From: Pseudomonadota bacterium
GTDB taxonomy: Bacteria > Pseudomonadota > Alphaproteobacteria > Rhizobiales > Rhizobiaceae
Direction: 5' to 3'
DNA length: 6,466 nucleotides
Assembly: GCA_023387775.1 (NCBI GenBank)
Contig: JAEWHN010000174.1
Span: 1 to 6,466, forward strand
Shown here: positions 6,434-6,466 of the stretch, piece after piece
Numbering within the stretch: position 1 is the first letter of the stretch
Layout: every line of letters starts with the position of its first letter
Notes under the pieces: generated by a model
What the model was told of the DNA's origin: nothing
What the model saw: the letters and a program-made list of their open reading frames with translations, nothing else
Database searches by the model: none
Program-made: the position numbers and the translations under genes

Positions 6434-6466
6434 GATAGCGGAGAAAGCGGCTACTGTCTCCGCATC
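6434..6466. promoter_or_regulatory. Imperfect dyad upstream of the luxR-type gene
   Basis: GCGGAGA (6438-6444) and TCTCCGC (6457-6463) are perfect inverted repeats around a 12-bp spacer. They extend to GAT (6434-6436) and ATC (6464-6466) if A6437 is unpaired. The dyad is 32 bp upstream of the ATG and reaches the window edge, so its full extent is not visible. It may be an operator, a leader hairpin, or the terminator of a gene outside the window. Confidence 0.3.

Overview
The window is G+C-rich DNA whose genes carry strong G/C third-position bias. Gene content and style point to an alphaproteobacterium, most likely in the Hyphomicrobiales (Rhizobiales): an FPR-type ferredoxin reductase ending in AFVG, a HyuA/HyuB pair, and palindromic intergenic repeats of a kind common in that order. 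The genus cannot be fixed from sequence alone. I see no tRNA, rRNA, CRISPR array, transposase or phage gene.

Layout: (1) Positions 53-4163, minus strand, hold hyuA followed by hyuB, the two subunits of an ATP-dependent hydantoinase/oxoprolinase/carboxylase-family enzyme. The genes are separated by 289 bp filled by an inverted-repeat element (about 1839-2062). An open frame of 98 codons crosses the whole gap and overlaps both neighbours by ATGA junctions. (2) Positions 4164-4371 form a divergent intergenic region. It contains a perfect 18-bp palindrome (4226-4243), an AT-rich promoter-like stretch, and a long stem-loop with a T5 tail that ends one base before the next start codon. (3) Positions 4372-5199, plus strand, hold fpr, a ferredoxin/flavodoxin-NADP+ reductase. 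(4) Positions 5239-6402, minus strand, hold a LuxR-type DNA-binding regulator that converges on fpr across a 39-bp gap containing a hairpin. An imperfect dyad lies upstream of it at the window edge.

How they may work together: HyuA and HyuB should form one enzyme acting on an amide, lactam, hydantoin or ketone. The substrate cannot be read from the sequence, and no transporter or pathway partner is in view. fpr is usually a stand-alone housekeeping or oxidative-stress gene, so its link with hyuAB may be only a shared divergent control region. The LuxR-type protein is the only regulator present; whether it acts on the central palindrome is untested.

I found no clearly new multi-gene system. 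The most interesting signals are non-coding or small: the operator-like palindrome, the terminator-shaped fpr leader, and the repeat-bearing small frame coupled to both hyu genes.
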